From the NCBI GenBank assembly GCA_024196135.1, contig JAMQCK010000861.1, forward strand, positions 1-14,762: a DNA stretch of 14,762 nucleotides, in the 5' to 3' direction. The notes beneath the pieces were generated by a model, which did no database searches, had not been told where the DNA came from, and saw nothing but the letters and a program-made list of their open reading frames with translations. Below are positions 1 to 9,208 of this stretch, piece by piece. Numbering within the stretch: position 1 is the first letter of the stretch; each line of letters opens with the position of its first letter. Position numbers and translations under genes: made by a program. This DNA comes from Pleurotus ostreatus/Saccharomyces cerevisiae fusant (taxonomy: Eukaryota > Opisthokonta).

Positions 1-297
1 ATCTCCCCACCCACCGCGCGCGCCTCCTTCTCCTCCAGCCGCGCCAACGCGCCCACGCTCTCCGTCATCTCCCCCCTCGACGAGGGCCTCAGCCCCGAGA
101 CGCGGCACAAGCGGCACGTCAGCCTCAGCATGCTCAAGGCGCGCATGGAGAGCGAGCGCGCCGCGGCGGCGGCGATAGACGGCGGCTCGCGCCCCGGCAC
201 GCCCTCGCAGCGGCGTGCGCACCACCGCCCGCAGTTCCTGGACGAGAACCACATCTTCTGGTGCAGCGCGTGCAAGGGGGATCTGGTCATTCTGTGA
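1..297 (+). CDS. 3' end of an unrecognised protein gene (partial)
   Basis: The frame is open from the first base of the window and ends at TGA 295-297, giving the last 98 residues of a protein whose start lies outside the window. Nearly every codon ends in G or C, which supports real coding. The stretch is rich in Ser, Pro, Arg and Ala, with a charged, probably helical part (SLSMLKARMESERAAAAA) and then a less biased tail, FLDENHIFWCSACKGDLVIL. The tail carries a CxxC pair (CSAC), like half of a zinc ribbon, and a hydrophobic C-terminus. The low-complexity region followed by a compact tail suggests a mostly disordered regulatory or structural protein. I do not recognise the family and give no function. 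Confidence 0.7.
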   Translation: MSPPTARASFSSSRANAPTLSVISPLDEGLSPETRHKRHVSLSMLKARMESERAAAAAIDGGSRPGTPSQRRAHHRPQFLDENHIFWCSACKGDLVIL

Positions 298-1310
298 GCC
301 TAGTGCGACGAGTAGAACGGACCCGCGCATCGTTCGCGGGAGAAGGCCGATGTCTCCCGCGCGTCGCTCCCTACCTATTTATCCTATATACCGCTATGGA
401 CTTCTCGCATGTCTCTGGGACCTTGCCATCGACGCTATACCTCGCTTTTCGTCCTGGAAAATTGAACGAACCGATCCTGATTTTTCAAGGCCGTATACGT
501 CGGTGTGACGTCGCCTGTTCTTTCGCCTAAGACCGCCTTCTTGGGCTTCCATAAAAATCGTATTGAGGTCAGCTGGCGACAGCCGATGAACACAAAACTG
601 AGCACGTATTCAGCTCAGCCGGATTGGTTAGAAAAAGGCTGACGCAGTCGACACAAAAACTTCCTTTTCTGGTAGCCCGAGGACGGAAGCAATTTAGAGG
701 TTTCGGCATTTGCCGACGCTCTTGTTCTTTACTTCCTGACCCTTGGGGTGTCGGCGCGCTTACGAGGCTTGCCCTTACCTGTGATTGGGTTTGCTTCCGA
801 ATATTCTTCCGGGAGAATAAAGGCACGGAGATGATTGTAAGGGTTGGGCAGGCGGGCTCATATAAATCCTCCTGGGCTTCTTCCATCCGGTAGGACCAGT
901 CGAGTGGTGCAAGAGTCCAACTTTAGTAGCGTTCAGTCGCAAGTGGAGAGACGAAAACACAGCTGCGAGCTCAATGAGCCGCGTATTAGATTCTTTGTTG
1001 GCCAGCCGAGGTAGGTAGTAGTCAGTATCCCGGGTGGACACGCCAGTGAGTATCGTACGAACGGCTGGGTATTAGAGTGAAAATGTCCTATACAGTATTT
1101 GTATGAGGAATGGGACAGTGTATGTGTGCAAGATGATGTATGTATGCAGGTTGGTGTTGGACAAGAAGATGGAACAAGCGACAGCATTTCGAAAGCAAGA
1201 GCCACCGACCATAAGGGAGGGCAAGCGACAAGATAGGTGTACAACAGCATGGGTGGATGCCCATTATGGGCACAGCGCAAAGCATCGGGCGGGAGAGAAG
1301 GCGGCCGCAC
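298..1310. other. intergenic stretch, no supported gene
   Basis: About 1 kb between the stop of the first gene and the stop of the methyltransferase. It has lower GC than its flanks. The open frames are short, scattered over all frames and lack biased codon use. It presumably holds the 3' untranslated regions of both flanking genes. A TATAAAT sequence on the + strand at 861-867 is followed by a pyrimidine-rich stretch but by no recognisable gene. Confidence 0.5.
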
Positions 1311-2811
1311 CTACGCGCGCGGTTGAGGGTGTTTCCTCGTCGCGTACACGTACTGACACCGGATGTAGATGGGTGTTCGCGCCTCCATGAGCTCCCGTAT
1401 GGCGTTCTGCTCAATTTGATTGAGCAGCGCCTCCGGCATGCCACTACCGAGGAGTAGCGGCCGCCCAGAGCGCATGAACTCCTGCGTGCCCTCGTCAGTG
1501 TCGGCCGCAACGCGTAGCTGAGAGTAGCAAAGCGAGCTTACCAGTATGTCTTCCCGCATGCAGAGCCCCATCTGCCGCCAGAAGGGATCGCTCAGGAAGG
1601 GGGACGACGGTACCCAGAACTCGCGGTAGACAACGTTCTCGAAGCGCCGATGTTCGCGTACCCAGTCGTGTAGGTAGGTTGCGGCGTCAACGGCACCTCC
1701 TCGGTTCTTCGCAGCGTCGCGAAGGAAGGCCAGCCATTGTGGCCACCATGGCGCCTGGATGTTACCATCGACGGACGGTTCTATTCGTTTGTGGTGTTCG
1801 TCGTAGCCGCAGAAGTCGAATTCCATAATATCCAGCAGTCCCCCTGGCCGCAGGACGCGACTGATGTGTTCGATTAGGCCGTGATAGTCTTTAATCTGGG
1901 TGGCACGGGCGTCGGTATTAGATACCGCAAGGAAGTGAGACACGTACCCCAGATGAGATGAGGCGGGCGTGCACGACATTGAAGTCGCCATAAAAGTGCT
2001 CGAGGCCGAGGTTGACATCGTCGACTTCGCTTCTGGATGATGGTGAGGGACGACGTGATGGGTGGCACAATGGGATCGTACCTGCAATTTGGTGGCATTG
2101 TACTAAAGGAACATCAGGAGCTGAGGACGGCAGTCGACGGAGGTGCTCACGTTGATTGCATGGGAACGAGATCGACGGCGACGCAGCTGCTATTTGGGTA
2201 CTCGCGTGCGACCTCCATTATCCTAAATGCAGGTAAGACTTCGCCACCACTGTCGAGCTAAAGGCACGCACCAGCTACCGCTTCCACATCCAAGATCGAG
2301 GCAGGCTTTGGGCTCGCCAGGCGTGTTGTCCCGCATCACATCGTCGAAGGGGGGCGGGTACTTGCCCATAATGACCTTGAACATCTCGTGCTGTTTATCT
2401 GCGCAGTCTAATTAGTTGGCGATCGCGACCCTAGCGCGATCACGCACCTAGCCGCTCGTACTCGTCGTCGTCAGCAGGCAGAGAGTAGATGTCAGAGTAG
2501 TTGTTCAGCCCGCGCCCGTATTCGTGGCGATAGGCTTGCCGTCGGAGTGAGCTGGTCATGGACCAGACGGAGGGTGCGGGGGAGGCTGAGCGCATTGAAG
2601 CGTCATCCTGTGGGTGCGTGGTGTGGGAGGAGACGGAGCTGGGACCCGCGGAGAAGGGGGGGAAGGAGGTGACGGACATGGCATCGTCCTCGCAGTCGTC
2701 GTCTGAAAGGTCCGACATGGGGCTGAGGTAGCGGATGGGCCGCCGTGTGGGCGGGCCGGCCGAGTCGACGGCGTCGGGGAGGAGCGACGAGGAGCGACCC
2801 CAGGCGCTCAT
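1311..2811 (-). CDS. class I SAM-dependent methyltransferase (LaeA/TAM-like fungal family)
   Basis: Seven exons on the minus strand: 2811-2448, 2398-2272, 2222-2151, 2102-2082, 2032-1948, 1895-1542 and 1481-1311. They give about 397 residues. Introns of 48-60 nt have GT-AG ends, and every junction keeps the frame. The N-terminal ~90 residues are Ser/Pro/Asp-rich and probably disordered. They lead into a segment typical of this Agaricomycete family (YGRGLNNYSDIYSLPADDDE). The Rossmann-fold SAM site follows: motif I LDLGCGSGSW (about residues 155-164), acidic motif VAVDLVPM, then NVVHARLISSG and VLRPGGLLDIMEFDF. The C-terminal half (FWVPSSP, MREDIL, FMRSGRPLLLGSG) also fits the family. It should transfer a methyl group from SAM to an unknown substrate, and nothing nearby indicates which. 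ATG 2811 was chosen because a TATA box lies about 52 nt upstream; an upstream in-frame extension would contain that TATA box. The last intron (1482-1541) is a multiple of three without a stop, so exons 6 and 7 also read as one open frame with 20 extra residues. Confidence 0.88.
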
Positions 2812-2862
2812 GGTGGCGGACGGAGGCAAGGATAAATATCTGCGAGCGCGAGGGCGCCAACG

Positions 2863-2868
2863 TTTATA
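2863..2868 (-). promoter_or_regulatory. TATA box of the methyltransferase gene
   Basis: The minus strand reads TTATAAACG here, ending about 52 nt before the chosen ATG (2811). A transcription start 25-35 nt downstream would leave a short leader. This supports ATG 2811 over an in-frame extension starting further upstream. Confidence 0.5.
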
Positions 2869-3017
2869 ATCAACTAAGCGGCGGACGAGACGCCTTCGAC
2901 CGACCAACAGTGCTTCCGCCCCGATCGTGCTTCTTCCCCATTAGGAAGATCGGATATATCCCTTCTGACCGTCGTCAACGTCCCCCACGCTCATCGTCCG
3001 GCCCCCGCGCGTTCATT

Positions 3018-3896
3018 ATGCGCTCTTTCGCGGACTTGAAGCCGCCGGATGCGCCCCCCCCCAGCCCCCGGAGTACTTTGCGAGCCTCTGGAAATTGTCA
3101 GGAGCACCCAGCGCCACAGCGTAATGTCTCTCCAGTCACTCGGCTCGCTCCGACATCAGGCGACATCGTCTTTTCCGCCGGTGCCGACTCCGTGCCAACA
3201 AATGCTGTCGGCTTTGCGAGTCGCATCTCATTTGTTGCGGCTCACGATGATGATAAGCACATTGAACTTTATTGCCATTGTCCGAGTACGTACTTGCTCA
3301 TCTCCTGCGTCAAGCACAAATGCAAGCCGCATTCTCAGTCTCTCTGCCTGACCTTGTTCTTGGCAGAGCCCGATTTTTGACTCTGCCCCTGACTCTCGTC
3401 TCTTTCGAGCCTTCACGCGCTCGGCACAATTCAACGGAAGCATCGCGTCCTGCCCAAATATCTCCTGCCGTGCCCTGCTCGGCCAACCTCGACCCCCCGA
3501 GTCTCGGTGTTCGAAGCAGCGAGGTGAGGTTTATGACCTCTTCCACGGCGATGGTTTCCCTCTCCACCGCCGCCGATGCCGCCCAAGCGCCGGCTCGCCT
3601 CGCCCTTGAGGCCAACTGAAAAGCGCGTCCCTTCCGGGCCTTACTGCGCACGCGACGCGCTCTTCCCGCCCTGTACGTTCTCCCCCACCGCTGTACGACA
3701 CAGACCCTTCTCCCAAACTTCTCCCACTGCCACCTCCGCCTCACCGAACTCTCCGCTGGGCAGGTCGCCTGTGAATTCTGCGCGCGCCCACGGCGACCCA
3801 CTCGACCCGCGAGCTTCCCTGCGCGACTCCGGCGTCTGGAAGAAAGGCGCGGCGCACGCTGCTGGGCTTATGGACGCTCTTCCGGGGGTCTCTTGA
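3018..3896 (+). CDS. possible hypothetical protein gene, divergent from the methyltransferase
   Basis: ATG 3018 (MRSFADLKPPDAPPPSPRST) opens a frame that runs to a good donor, GTACGT at 3286. Removing 3286-3338 (53 nt, ending TTCTCAG) joins it in frame to a second open stretch. That stretch either ends at TGA 3617-3619 (182 residues) or, if 3524-3587 is removed (GTGAGG donor, weaker CAAG acceptor), continues to TGA 3894-3896 (253 residues). The product would be Pro/Ser/Ala-rich with no recognisable domain. In favour: splice signals that keep the frame, C-rich third codon positions, and a position divergent from the methyltransferase with GGATATATC about 60 nt upstream. Against: no family resemblance, pyrimidine-rich composition that favours open frames by chance, and an imperfect ~22-bp tandem duplication (3873-3894 and 3895-3915) over the proposed stop. 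Treat the whole model as tentative. Confidence 0.25.
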
Positions 3897-4655
3897 CGCT
3901 TCCGGTAGTCTCAAGGCGCCGCATGGGGGCTGCGCAGCGACAGCCTGAGCTATGACCCTCACCGCGCGGGTGAATCCCTCCGCTCCCATCGGTGCGCGCG
4001 ATCCACTTCTCTGCCTTCCTCGTCGTCGCCTGCGACGTCGCACAGTCCCATGCGCTCGCTTGCGCTAGCGAGGGAAACAATGTGCGTGGGCTGGGAGCGT
4101 GCATCGTGCCGCGCGTTGCCGAGCCTGCAAGCAGACTTGCCGGCGGGTCATTCAGAACGCCTTCGTCTGCCGATGGGGCGTGATCTTCCTTTACCGCATC
4201 GGTGCGCCCCATTGTTCGTCTCGAGGCGGCAGCGCGACTGCCGAGGGGCATCAGGCTTCAGTAAATGGGGCCCGGCCCGCTATTACCGCCTTCCCTGCAT
4301 CGTGGCCTTCGTGAAGTCGGACCGTCCCGTCGAAGGCTCTCAAGCGTGCGGCCCGTCGTTCAACGTTCAAGCACGGCGTCTTCCGAGCGTTTCTATACAG
4401 TACTTAACTTACAGTACTAGCGAAAATTCTCCTTGCTCTTGGCCTTCCTCCACAAACTTCCCAATGCCACAATCTATCCTTCCCTGCGTCCCCATCGGCA
4501 GAGTGCTCGATGTATTTTCCGTATACTCGAGGCCTTCTCCATTCACTACGCGGGTGATGAGCGGCGACGCTAGGTAACTCTGGGTAGAAATGAGGGCACT
4601 CCGTCTGCAGACGTCGGCCTATTTAGGCTTCTAGTACAGCGCGAGTTGCTCGCTC
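3897..4655. other. no supported gene
   Basis: Open frames on both strands reach about 175 codons (for example + 4050-4577), but they overlap one another, use mixed codons and match no family I recognise. A near-perfect palindrome lies around 4056-4073 (CTCGCTTGC/GCTAGCGAG, one mismatch). I see no terminal repeats or other sign of a transposon. Confidence 0.4.
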
Positions 4656-5293
4656 TTATGAGGGCGACGGTGATTTCTCTGCTTCTCGAACGAGGTATTT
4701 TTCTGTTCTGCACATCGCCGTAAGGCCGTCGACCACGACAAGGGAAGCTTTGTAAAAATTCCGAAGTGAAGCTGTTGTGGGCGTCGCCTTGTAACGGAAG
4801 GTTGTCGGTGCCGAGGGTAGAAAACGCTCTTCCGGATCGACGCCACTTCTCAAAGGAAAGAAGAAGCAGATATACAATCCAAAAATGGCAGGGCGACACT
4901 GAAGAAAAATCGCAATTGAATACCCAAGACGAGCGACCACGCGAGAAAGACGGTGAAGACGACCTCTTCCGCCCAAAGACTTGCAGGACGGCAGCGCCTT
5001 GTTTTCTTCACAAAGCTCCGTTCCCAGTAAAACAATAGACGTGAAATGCCCGCTTGCGCCGCCTGATGAAGTGCAGACGTAAGCCAGGCCCCGTCATTGC
5101 TGCTCAAGAGCTTGCGTAGAGGGTAGGACGGTAGATGAAGCGATGAGTATAGCCTGACGCTGAGAAGTGGCTTGATGCTGTGAACCCATGTAAGCAATAC
5201 CGCATCGTCGACGTACGAGGGACCGTCATCTGAGCGCGGCCCGTCGGACAGCGCATTCAGCGCGCGCAGCACACGAAGCGCTTCCCCTTCATC
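4656..5293 (-). other. possible decayed or unresolved orphan coding region
   Basis: Two minus-strand open stretches in different frames read like protein. The upstream one (about 5293-4850) begins DEGEALRVLRALNALSDG and continues through SYVDDAVLLTWVHSIKPLLS and SSNDGAWLTSALHQAAQAG with codon use like the real genes nearby. It is preceded by an in-frame stop and has no ATG at its head. The downstream one ends at TAA 4656 (SLVVVDGLTAMCRTEKYL and a Lys/Ser/Pro tail). I could not find a convincing GT-AG intron joining them, nor a start upstream, where the sequence is only CT-rich. It may be an orphan gene with missed introns, a gene remnant or chance. No family is recognised. Confidence 0.2.
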
Positions 5294-5840
5294 TCGTCAC
5301 AAGCATAGAAAAGCGAGAGAAAATACAAGAAGAAGGCAGATGGCCAGAAGAGCACGAGACGAGAGTGAAGAACTTCATGCATGACGGATCGTGGAAGCAG
5401 GCCGTGTGAAGTCCGCGGTTGTCGCTACATGTGGGCCTTGGGCGTGAGATGGTCGCTTTGTCTGTGGGAGATGTCACAGAGGCCATGGGAGCGCGGAGGA
5501 ATGGTCCATTCGAGGCAGATCGGCATGTGCGAATCGGGCGACATTACAGCGTCACAAGAGATTGGCTGGCAGAGTTAAGCCCCCTGTATATTACTCTCTT
5601 GTTCGAAGCAAGAGTCGGAGACAAGACAGTAGATTCCAGCCCGCCAAAGTTGACGCAGGATGAGCGTAGGATGCAAGAGGGAAGTCGGGCCGAAAGCGGA
5701 TCAATACACTTTGGTTCCGATGTCAATGGGCACGTGCCAAAACCTCACCTCGTTCGAACCTCGTCCGGGACGCGGCCGACCAGAGGCATCGCTCTTGAAG
5801 CCTCAGTACAATTGGCTACCAGGACAACCCTTTGTCCTGG
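5294..5840. other. upstream region of the kinase gene, nothing firm
   Basis: This stretch should contain the kinase promoter and leader. A long + strand frame (ATG 5449 to 5946) crosses it in a different frame from the kinase and has no recognisable content. A short hairpin at 5596-5614 (CTCTTG, 7-nt loop, CAAGAG) is the only structure seen. No clear TATA box lies close to the kinase ATG. Confidence 0.35.
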
Positions 5841-7303
5841 ATGCAGGTCCTCTACTCGGGCATCAAGCGTCTGGCTGGGCCTGTCTTTTCGAGGATGGGC
5901 TATTCCACGATGTCGCCAATCTGTCTCGACTTTGCGCCCGAGGTGATGCTGAATTCCCGGTATGAGATTGTCAAGGGCCTTGGTCGTGGGACGCGCTCGA
6001 CGGTATGGCTGGCGAATGATACGATGAGGTACGTTATTGTGCGACGAGTCAGTCTCTAACAACGTGTTGATCTCATATTCGACCCAGCCCCGGCGCGCGG
6101 GTGGCCATAAAATGCCTCAGAAACGATGTTACAGCCGGCCAGGGCAGCGCAACCTACGAGCTCGAAGTGCTTCAGGCTATACGCAAGAAGTCGGCAGTGG
6201 CACCCGGCGAGACTGTCGGACCATCTCGCGTGCTGCAGCTACTCGACCATTTCATGCTGGATAACGAATCGTCCGGCCAGCATATATGTTTCGTCACAAA
6301 ACCGCTCGGAATGAACTTGCAGGAGGTGCAGAAGGCTTTTCCGAATCGGCGGATGCCTTTGCCTCTCGTTCGGCACGTGGTGAAGCAGCTCCTTGAGGGC
6401 TTGGCTTTTATTCATGATGATTGTCGCGTCGTACATACGGGTGAGTCGAAGAACCTGATCTACTCGTTTTTTCTTGACGCGTTTCCGCAGATATCAAGCA
6501 AGACAACATCATGTTCGACAATTTTGGCGATGAGAGTGGGGAGTTGTCCGACCAGGTCAACGTCGTCTTAGCTGACTTCGACACCGGCAAGTATTTCACG
6601 GGGCACCTTGAATCCTCTCCATACTCATCTATCCACCAAGCCGTCCCGGAACACAGGGACCATAAGCAATTGATCCAGCCACAGGACCTTCGCGCTCCCG
6701 AAGTCCTCATGGGCTGCGAGTGGGGTACGCCAGCGGATATCTGGAATATGGGATGCATTGTACGTGACACTATCCCTCATTTTTCGTCCACCTTCCTCGC
6801 CCGCCTCTGTGTCGCCTACTCACCCTCCCCTCCAAGACCTTCGAGCTCATCACCGGACGCCACCTTTTCCGACACGAACCCCTCAAAAGCGACGAAGGCA
6901 CAACCACCCCCGAACAAGGCCACTTCGCCATGATAGAGTCCTTCATCACCGATAGGAAGGACCTCGACGCGCGCGCCCGCTTGTTGCAATACTTCGGCGA
7001 TGGGGAACATTTTGAGAAGCTTTTTGACCGGGAAGGTGAGTGCGCCTCTCACAGGCTGCGTTCGAGGCTCGCGCGAATTGGGATATCAGCCGAGGAATTG
7101 CGTCGTTGCTAACGCTATACATTGCAGGCAGCAACAACCTCCATGTCAATTACGCTAGTCAGGAGCCTTTGGGCCAAATTCTTCGCGTTTACGATGTTTA
7201 CGACGAGCAGTTGGAGGGCTTCTTGAAGTCGATGCTACAAATTCACCCGAACGACCGCGCGCCTGCGAGGGAGCTGTTGAAGCATCCCTGGCTTTCTGCG
7301 TAG
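5841..7303 (+). CDS. SRPK-like serine/threonine protein kinase
   Basis: Five exons (5841-6028, 6088-6440, 6491-6759, 6837-7035, 7128-7303) give 394 residues. Introns are 50-92 nt; the last has a textbook branch point (TGCTAAC) before TTGCAG, and the third ends in the rarer AAG. The kinase fold starts near residue 40: glycine loop GLGRGTRSTVWLA, VAIK lysine about 71, catalytic HTDIKQDN (about 179-186, the HTDIK form typical of SR-protein kinases), RAPEVL, TPADIWNMGCI, TFELITG and a C-terminal HPWLSA. The metal-binding DFG/DLG motif reads DFD (about 209-211), an unusual change. Such short SRPK-like kinases are expanded and fast-evolving in Agaricomycetes; substrates are unknown. The 39-residue N-terminus (MQVLYSGIKRLAGPVFSRMG) is uncertain: ATG 5841 is the first ATG in the open frame, whose upstream limit is a TGA at 5796, but a further upstream exon cannot be excluded. 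Confidence 0.85.
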
Positions 7304-7356
7304 AAGATACCTGGCTTTCTGCGTAGAAGTTACGTGGCTTTCAGCGTAGGCACTAT
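7288..7356 (+). repeat. 23-bp tandem triplication starting in the kinase stop region
   Basis: Three consecutive 23-bp units: 7288-7310, 7311-7333 and 7334-7356. Units 1 and 2 differ at one base; unit 3 matches unit 2 at 16 of 23 positions. The core TGGCTTTCTGCGTAG spells the last residues and stop of the kinase (WLSA, TAG) in the first unit. Only that copy is in the kinase frame, because 23 is not a multiple of three. Confidence 0.8.
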
Positions 7357-7597
7357 ACGTCGACCACCAAGCCCGAGCTAGATCACCGAACCCATGCTAC
7401 GTGCTTTTGCATACTATCCCCCACTTACTCTTGTTTATACCAGCCCCGCTGCATGTCACCCCCACTTGTCAATACCCCCACTCCATGATACCCTCACACT
7501 GTATTCTATTATCACCATCACCATTGCAATTCCGTAGTCACCGCTCTCCCCTTTGAACTACCAAAATTGCAGATCACAAATACATATTGCCCAACAC
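7304..7597. other. convergent intergenic region between kinase and IST1
   Basis: The two genes end toward each other with 294 bp between their stop codons. Apart from the tail of the triplication it holds C-rich, low-complexity sequence (CCCCCACTT and CACCATCACCATT runs) and presumably both 3' untranslated regions and poly(A) signals. No gene is seen. Confidence 0.6.
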
Positions 7598-9208
7598 CTA
7601 TCGCTTCTTCAACGCCGCAAACCGCTTGCTCAGCGCCTCGAAGTCGTCCTCATCTGGTACCTTTGCCTTCGTCTCTGCCGTCTTGGGCTCTGATTCCTTA
7701 GCTTTCGCCGCTGCATCGTCCTTCTTCCCCTCACCCTCCTTCGCACTCGCCTTCGCTTTCGCGATCCTCAACTTCTCCGGGCCCTCGGCCTCGGTGGGCG
7801 GGATCGCCGGTAGATGCGGCGTCGACGAGCTCGATGAGGACCGAGTGCGCACGTCGGGGAGGTCGAGGTCGGCGAGGTCGTCGTCGGAAAGCTGGCAAAA
7901 TTCATAACGTGATTAGTATATGGCCCGCGTAAGGGAAGTTACAATGCGTGGAGAATAAACACACCTTCACCCCTCCCTCATCGTCGTCATCATCGTCTCC
8001 TGGCTTGTCGCGCACGGGCGGCGCCCACTCGACGGCGTATGCCTTTGCGATCTCGTGGAGGTAGCTGTCTACGAGTTCGGCCGATGGCATGAAGAGCTCG
8101 AGTTTCTTGACGACCTGCGCGACGCGGTGAGCAACGAAAGCGGTATCACAATGGATACGAGTAACTAAGATGAATACGAGTATCTAAGATGGATACGAGT
8201 GATTAAGGAAGAAACTGTGAAAATGCTACTCACCCGCTCGGGAACACACCCATTGCGGTTCTCCATTACCGCCGCGGAGAACTCGCGCCCGTATTTGTGC
8301 ATCAGCAGGTCACGGAGAATGTGCAGCTCTGCGGGGACGCGTTAATTTATTGGTGAGCACGCGGTAGATAGTAAAATGAGGCAAATAGCGTCTGAAATAG
8401 CGCACCTTTGAGCTCTGTTCTCGGTGCTGCGTAGATAATGCTATGCAGAACCGCAGCCGTCAGGCGAATATTATGGGCCAGAGAACGTCTACATACGCAT
8501 GTACACCTTCCGCGACGGCGGGGTCGGGCTCGCGCGTACTGGTGGTCGTAAGTCATTGTAAACAAGGCGATACACAAGGAGGATCAACGCTGGTGAGGTC
8601 GACACGTACTTCTGATCCAATATACCGAAGCGAACGTGCACGAGCTCGCAGTAGAGCTCGAGCAGTTCGAGCAATTCCATGTAAATGTCTTCATTGATGA
8701 CTGAATAGGCGGTCAGCGAGTGGATCAGCAAGGAATTCGGGCTAGGCAACGGTCGAGTCGATTGAGACGACAGCCTTGCCAGAGGCGACGCCGTAGAGTT
8801 GAAAGAGAGGGCAGACGTACCTGCTTCTGTCTTAATGCGTGCGGTTTCTACCTTGCCTCTTTCGAGTAATGTGGCGATGTCGCGGCGCGTAGCTTTGGCC
8901 TGCGCTTCCTTCTTCTGCTGGAGACTGCGTAACCGCTGGACCGACAGGCTATGAAGCGCCAATGGAAACGAGGAGATAGTTTCACAAGGTAAAAGGATGA
9001 AATCAAATGAGGTAAATGAGTAGTTGTTAGGATTTGTGCGACACCGTTCGAAGGAAATGAAGGGGACAGATGTATCAGCGGCGAAGGCTATGAAGAGCGA
9101 AGGTTTCTGGCGTACCGCAATTGCACCTATTGCACCCGATGAGTAAGATACTTTGTATCTGCGCTGATAAGACCTTACTTTGGCTTTCGCCGAGTTCCAG
9201 GGTGCCAT
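7598..9208 (-). CDS. IST1: IST1 homologue, ESCRT-III-like regulator of Vps4
   Basis: Nine exons on the minus strand: 9208-9179, 9126-9116, 8948-8821, 8700-8610, 8538-8497, 8440-8406, 8328-8234, 8114-7965 and 7891-7598, giving 291 residues. All junctions keep the frame, with GT-AG introns of 52-167 nt. The protein starts MAPWNSAKAKVQLRLSVQRL and continues QQKKEAQAKATRRDIATLLE, INEDIYMELLELLELYCEL, DQNTREPDPAVAEGV, IIYAAPRTELKELHILRDLL and ELVDSYLHEIAKAYAVEW. This is the helical IST1 domain (about residues 8-175). An acidic run (DDDDDDEGG), a Lys/Ala/Glu-rich linker and a C-terminal DFEALSKRFAALKKR follow; the last resembles a MIM1 motif, which binds MIT domains such as that of Vps4. Known role of the family: it binds ESCRT-III and regulates the Vps4 AAA ATPase during multivesicular-body sorting on endosomes. 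Exon 2 is only 11 nt and encodes VQL plus two bases of an Arg codon. Confidence 0.93.
8151..8207 (+). repeat. 19-bp x 3 minisatellite inside an IST1 intron
   Basis: Three head-to-tail 19-bp units at 8151-8169, 8170-8188 and 8189-8207, with consensus ATGGATACGAGTANCTAAG. They differ from one another at only a few positions. The array lies entirely inside the 119-nt IST1 intron (8115-8233) and makes up about half of it. Confidence 0.85.

Noticed and set aside
2745..3017. 5' extension of the divergent + strand frame
   Set aside because: It overlaps the methyltransferase first exon and TATA region; ATG 3018 is the more sensible start.
3868..4251. Minus-strand 127-codon open frame
   Set aside because: No family resemblance; it overlaps equally long frames on the other strand, as expected by chance in GC-rich DNA.
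5596..5614. Hairpin CTCTTG-TTCGAAG-CAAGAG resembling a tRNA T-arm
   Set aside because: The 7-nt loop fits, but no matching acceptor strand, D-arm or anticodon arm lies upstream, so no tRNA can be folded.
5449..5946. Long + strand open frame upstream of and overlapping the kinase start
   Set aside because: It overlaps the kinase first exon in another frame, shows no family resemblance and has no splice path into the kinase that I could find.
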